From the NCBI GenBank assembly GCA_900553335.1, contig USCU01000099.1, positions 1 through 5,120 of the forward strand: 5,120 bases of DNA. Reading direction: 5' to 3'. A program made the translations under genes and the position numbers. This DNA is from an uncultured Ruminococcus sp. (GTDB lineage Bacteria; Bacillota; Clostridia; Oscillospirales; Ruminococcaceae). Shown piece by piece: positions 4,738-5,120 of this stretch. The notes under the pieces were generated by a model. The model searched no databases, had not been told where the DNA came from, and saw only the letters and a list, made by a program, of their open reading frames with translations. Each line of letters opens with the position of its first letter. The stretch's first letter is position 1.

Positions 4738-5120
4738 GCGCCGAAGAAGAAGGCACTTTAGTGCAAATTTACCGATTTTTATTTTTGTCTGTGCTTTGAT
4801 CGCAATTCTAATAACGGTACTGATTTTTATGGCAATTTCTTTCATTATGACAAAAATAGATGTTCCCAAAAGCATAACGCAGGTTTTATCTATTGCAGCC
4901 CTTGCGTTGGGGGCTTATTTCGGCGGCTTTATCTGTGCTAAAAAGTACAGAAACAACGGTCTTTTGCGTGGTGCTGCCTGCGGATTTCTTGTCTTTGTGG
5001 TTGTAATGATAATCGGATCACTTTTTGCAGGGAGCGTTATCGGCATATCTTCATCTACTAGGCTGTTGCTTGTAATAATTACCGGAGCTATAGGAGGAGC
5101 TGTAGGAGTGAACTCAAAGA
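4736..5120 (+). CDS. TIGR04086/DUF3792-type four-helix membrane protein (3' end cut by window edge)
   Basis: An open frame runs from TTG 4736 to the window end, 128 codons seen. It starts with a strongly basic head (MRRRRRHF), then four membrane segments at about 14-38, 47-68, 77-98 and 110-125, each Gly/Ala-rich. The loop GLLRGAACGF (75-84) resembles the conserved GxxxG-like loop of the DUF3792/TIGR04086 family, small membrane proteins found after yajC in Clostridia; their function is unknown. The start choice rests on AGGAGGG (4723-4729) six bases before TTG and on the Arg cluster, which would orient the first helix by the positive-inside rule. The first in-frame ATG (residue 32) would cut through helix one and is unlikely. 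The family is about 115-130 residues, so only a few residues should be missing. The family assignment is from pattern and position, not a search. Confidence 0.82.
   Translation, partial: MRRRRRHFSANLPIFIFVCALIAILITVLIFMAISFIMTKIDVPKSITQVLSIAALALGAYFGGFICAKKYRNNGLLRGAACGFLVFVVVMIIGSLFAGSVIGISSSTRLLLVIITGAIGGAVGVNSK

Noticed and set aside
1..5120. Exotic system such as CRISPR, retron, toxin-antitoxin, phage or transposon
   Set aside because: All substantial coding frames match housekeeping families or a common lipoprotein, and there are no arrays, integrases, transposases or att-like repeats.

Overview
The window looks like chromosomal core-genome DNA from a low-GC Firmicute, most likely a Clostridia member of the Ruminococcaceae/Oscillospiraceae type. 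The clues are AT-rich codon use, strong AGGAGG-type ribosome binding sites, the gene order SRP RNA - dnaX - ybaB - recR, and a yajC followed by a small four-helix membrane protein of the TIGR04086/DUF3792 type. The taxonomic call is inference from gene order and sequence style, not from a marker-gene search.

The left half (1-2803) is one leftward unit. Read on the minus strand, it starts at a strong promoter (-35 at 2798-2803, extended -10 at 2775-2780, A-rich tract upstream). It then encodes a small signal recognition particle RNA (about 2749-2615), dnaX (DNA polymerase III tau subunit, 2585-972), a 150-base spacer full of hairpins, ybaB/ebfC (821-474) and recR (471 to beyond position 1). 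No terminator is visible between the SRP RNA and dnaX, so the RNA is probably cut out of a longer transcript. The unit joins protein targeting (SRP RNA), the replication clamp loader (DnaX), a nucleoid-associated protein (YbaB) and recombinational repair (RecR), an arrangement familiar from Firmicutes.

The right half (2926-5120) runs rightward. It holds a lipoprotein with a family-10-like glycosyl hydrolase domain (GHL10/DUF187) on its own, then yajC behind a clear promoter (4180-4207), then a four-helix membrane protein starting at TTG 4736 and cut by the window end. The divergent intergenic region (2750-2925) carries the SRP RNA promoter, an AT-rich inverted repeat, a weak rightward promoter and a small hairpin next to the ribosome binding site.

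No phage, transposon, CRISPR array, toxin-antitoxin or defence system is visible. The points most worth a second look are non-coding: the SRP RNA with a recoded but still paired apical stem; two degenerate hairpin repeats in the dnaX-ybaB spacer that could form alternative folds in front of the ybaB ribosome binding site; and a terminator-like hairpin after yajC whose 3' arm and T-run are also the ribosome binding site and TTG start of the next gene.
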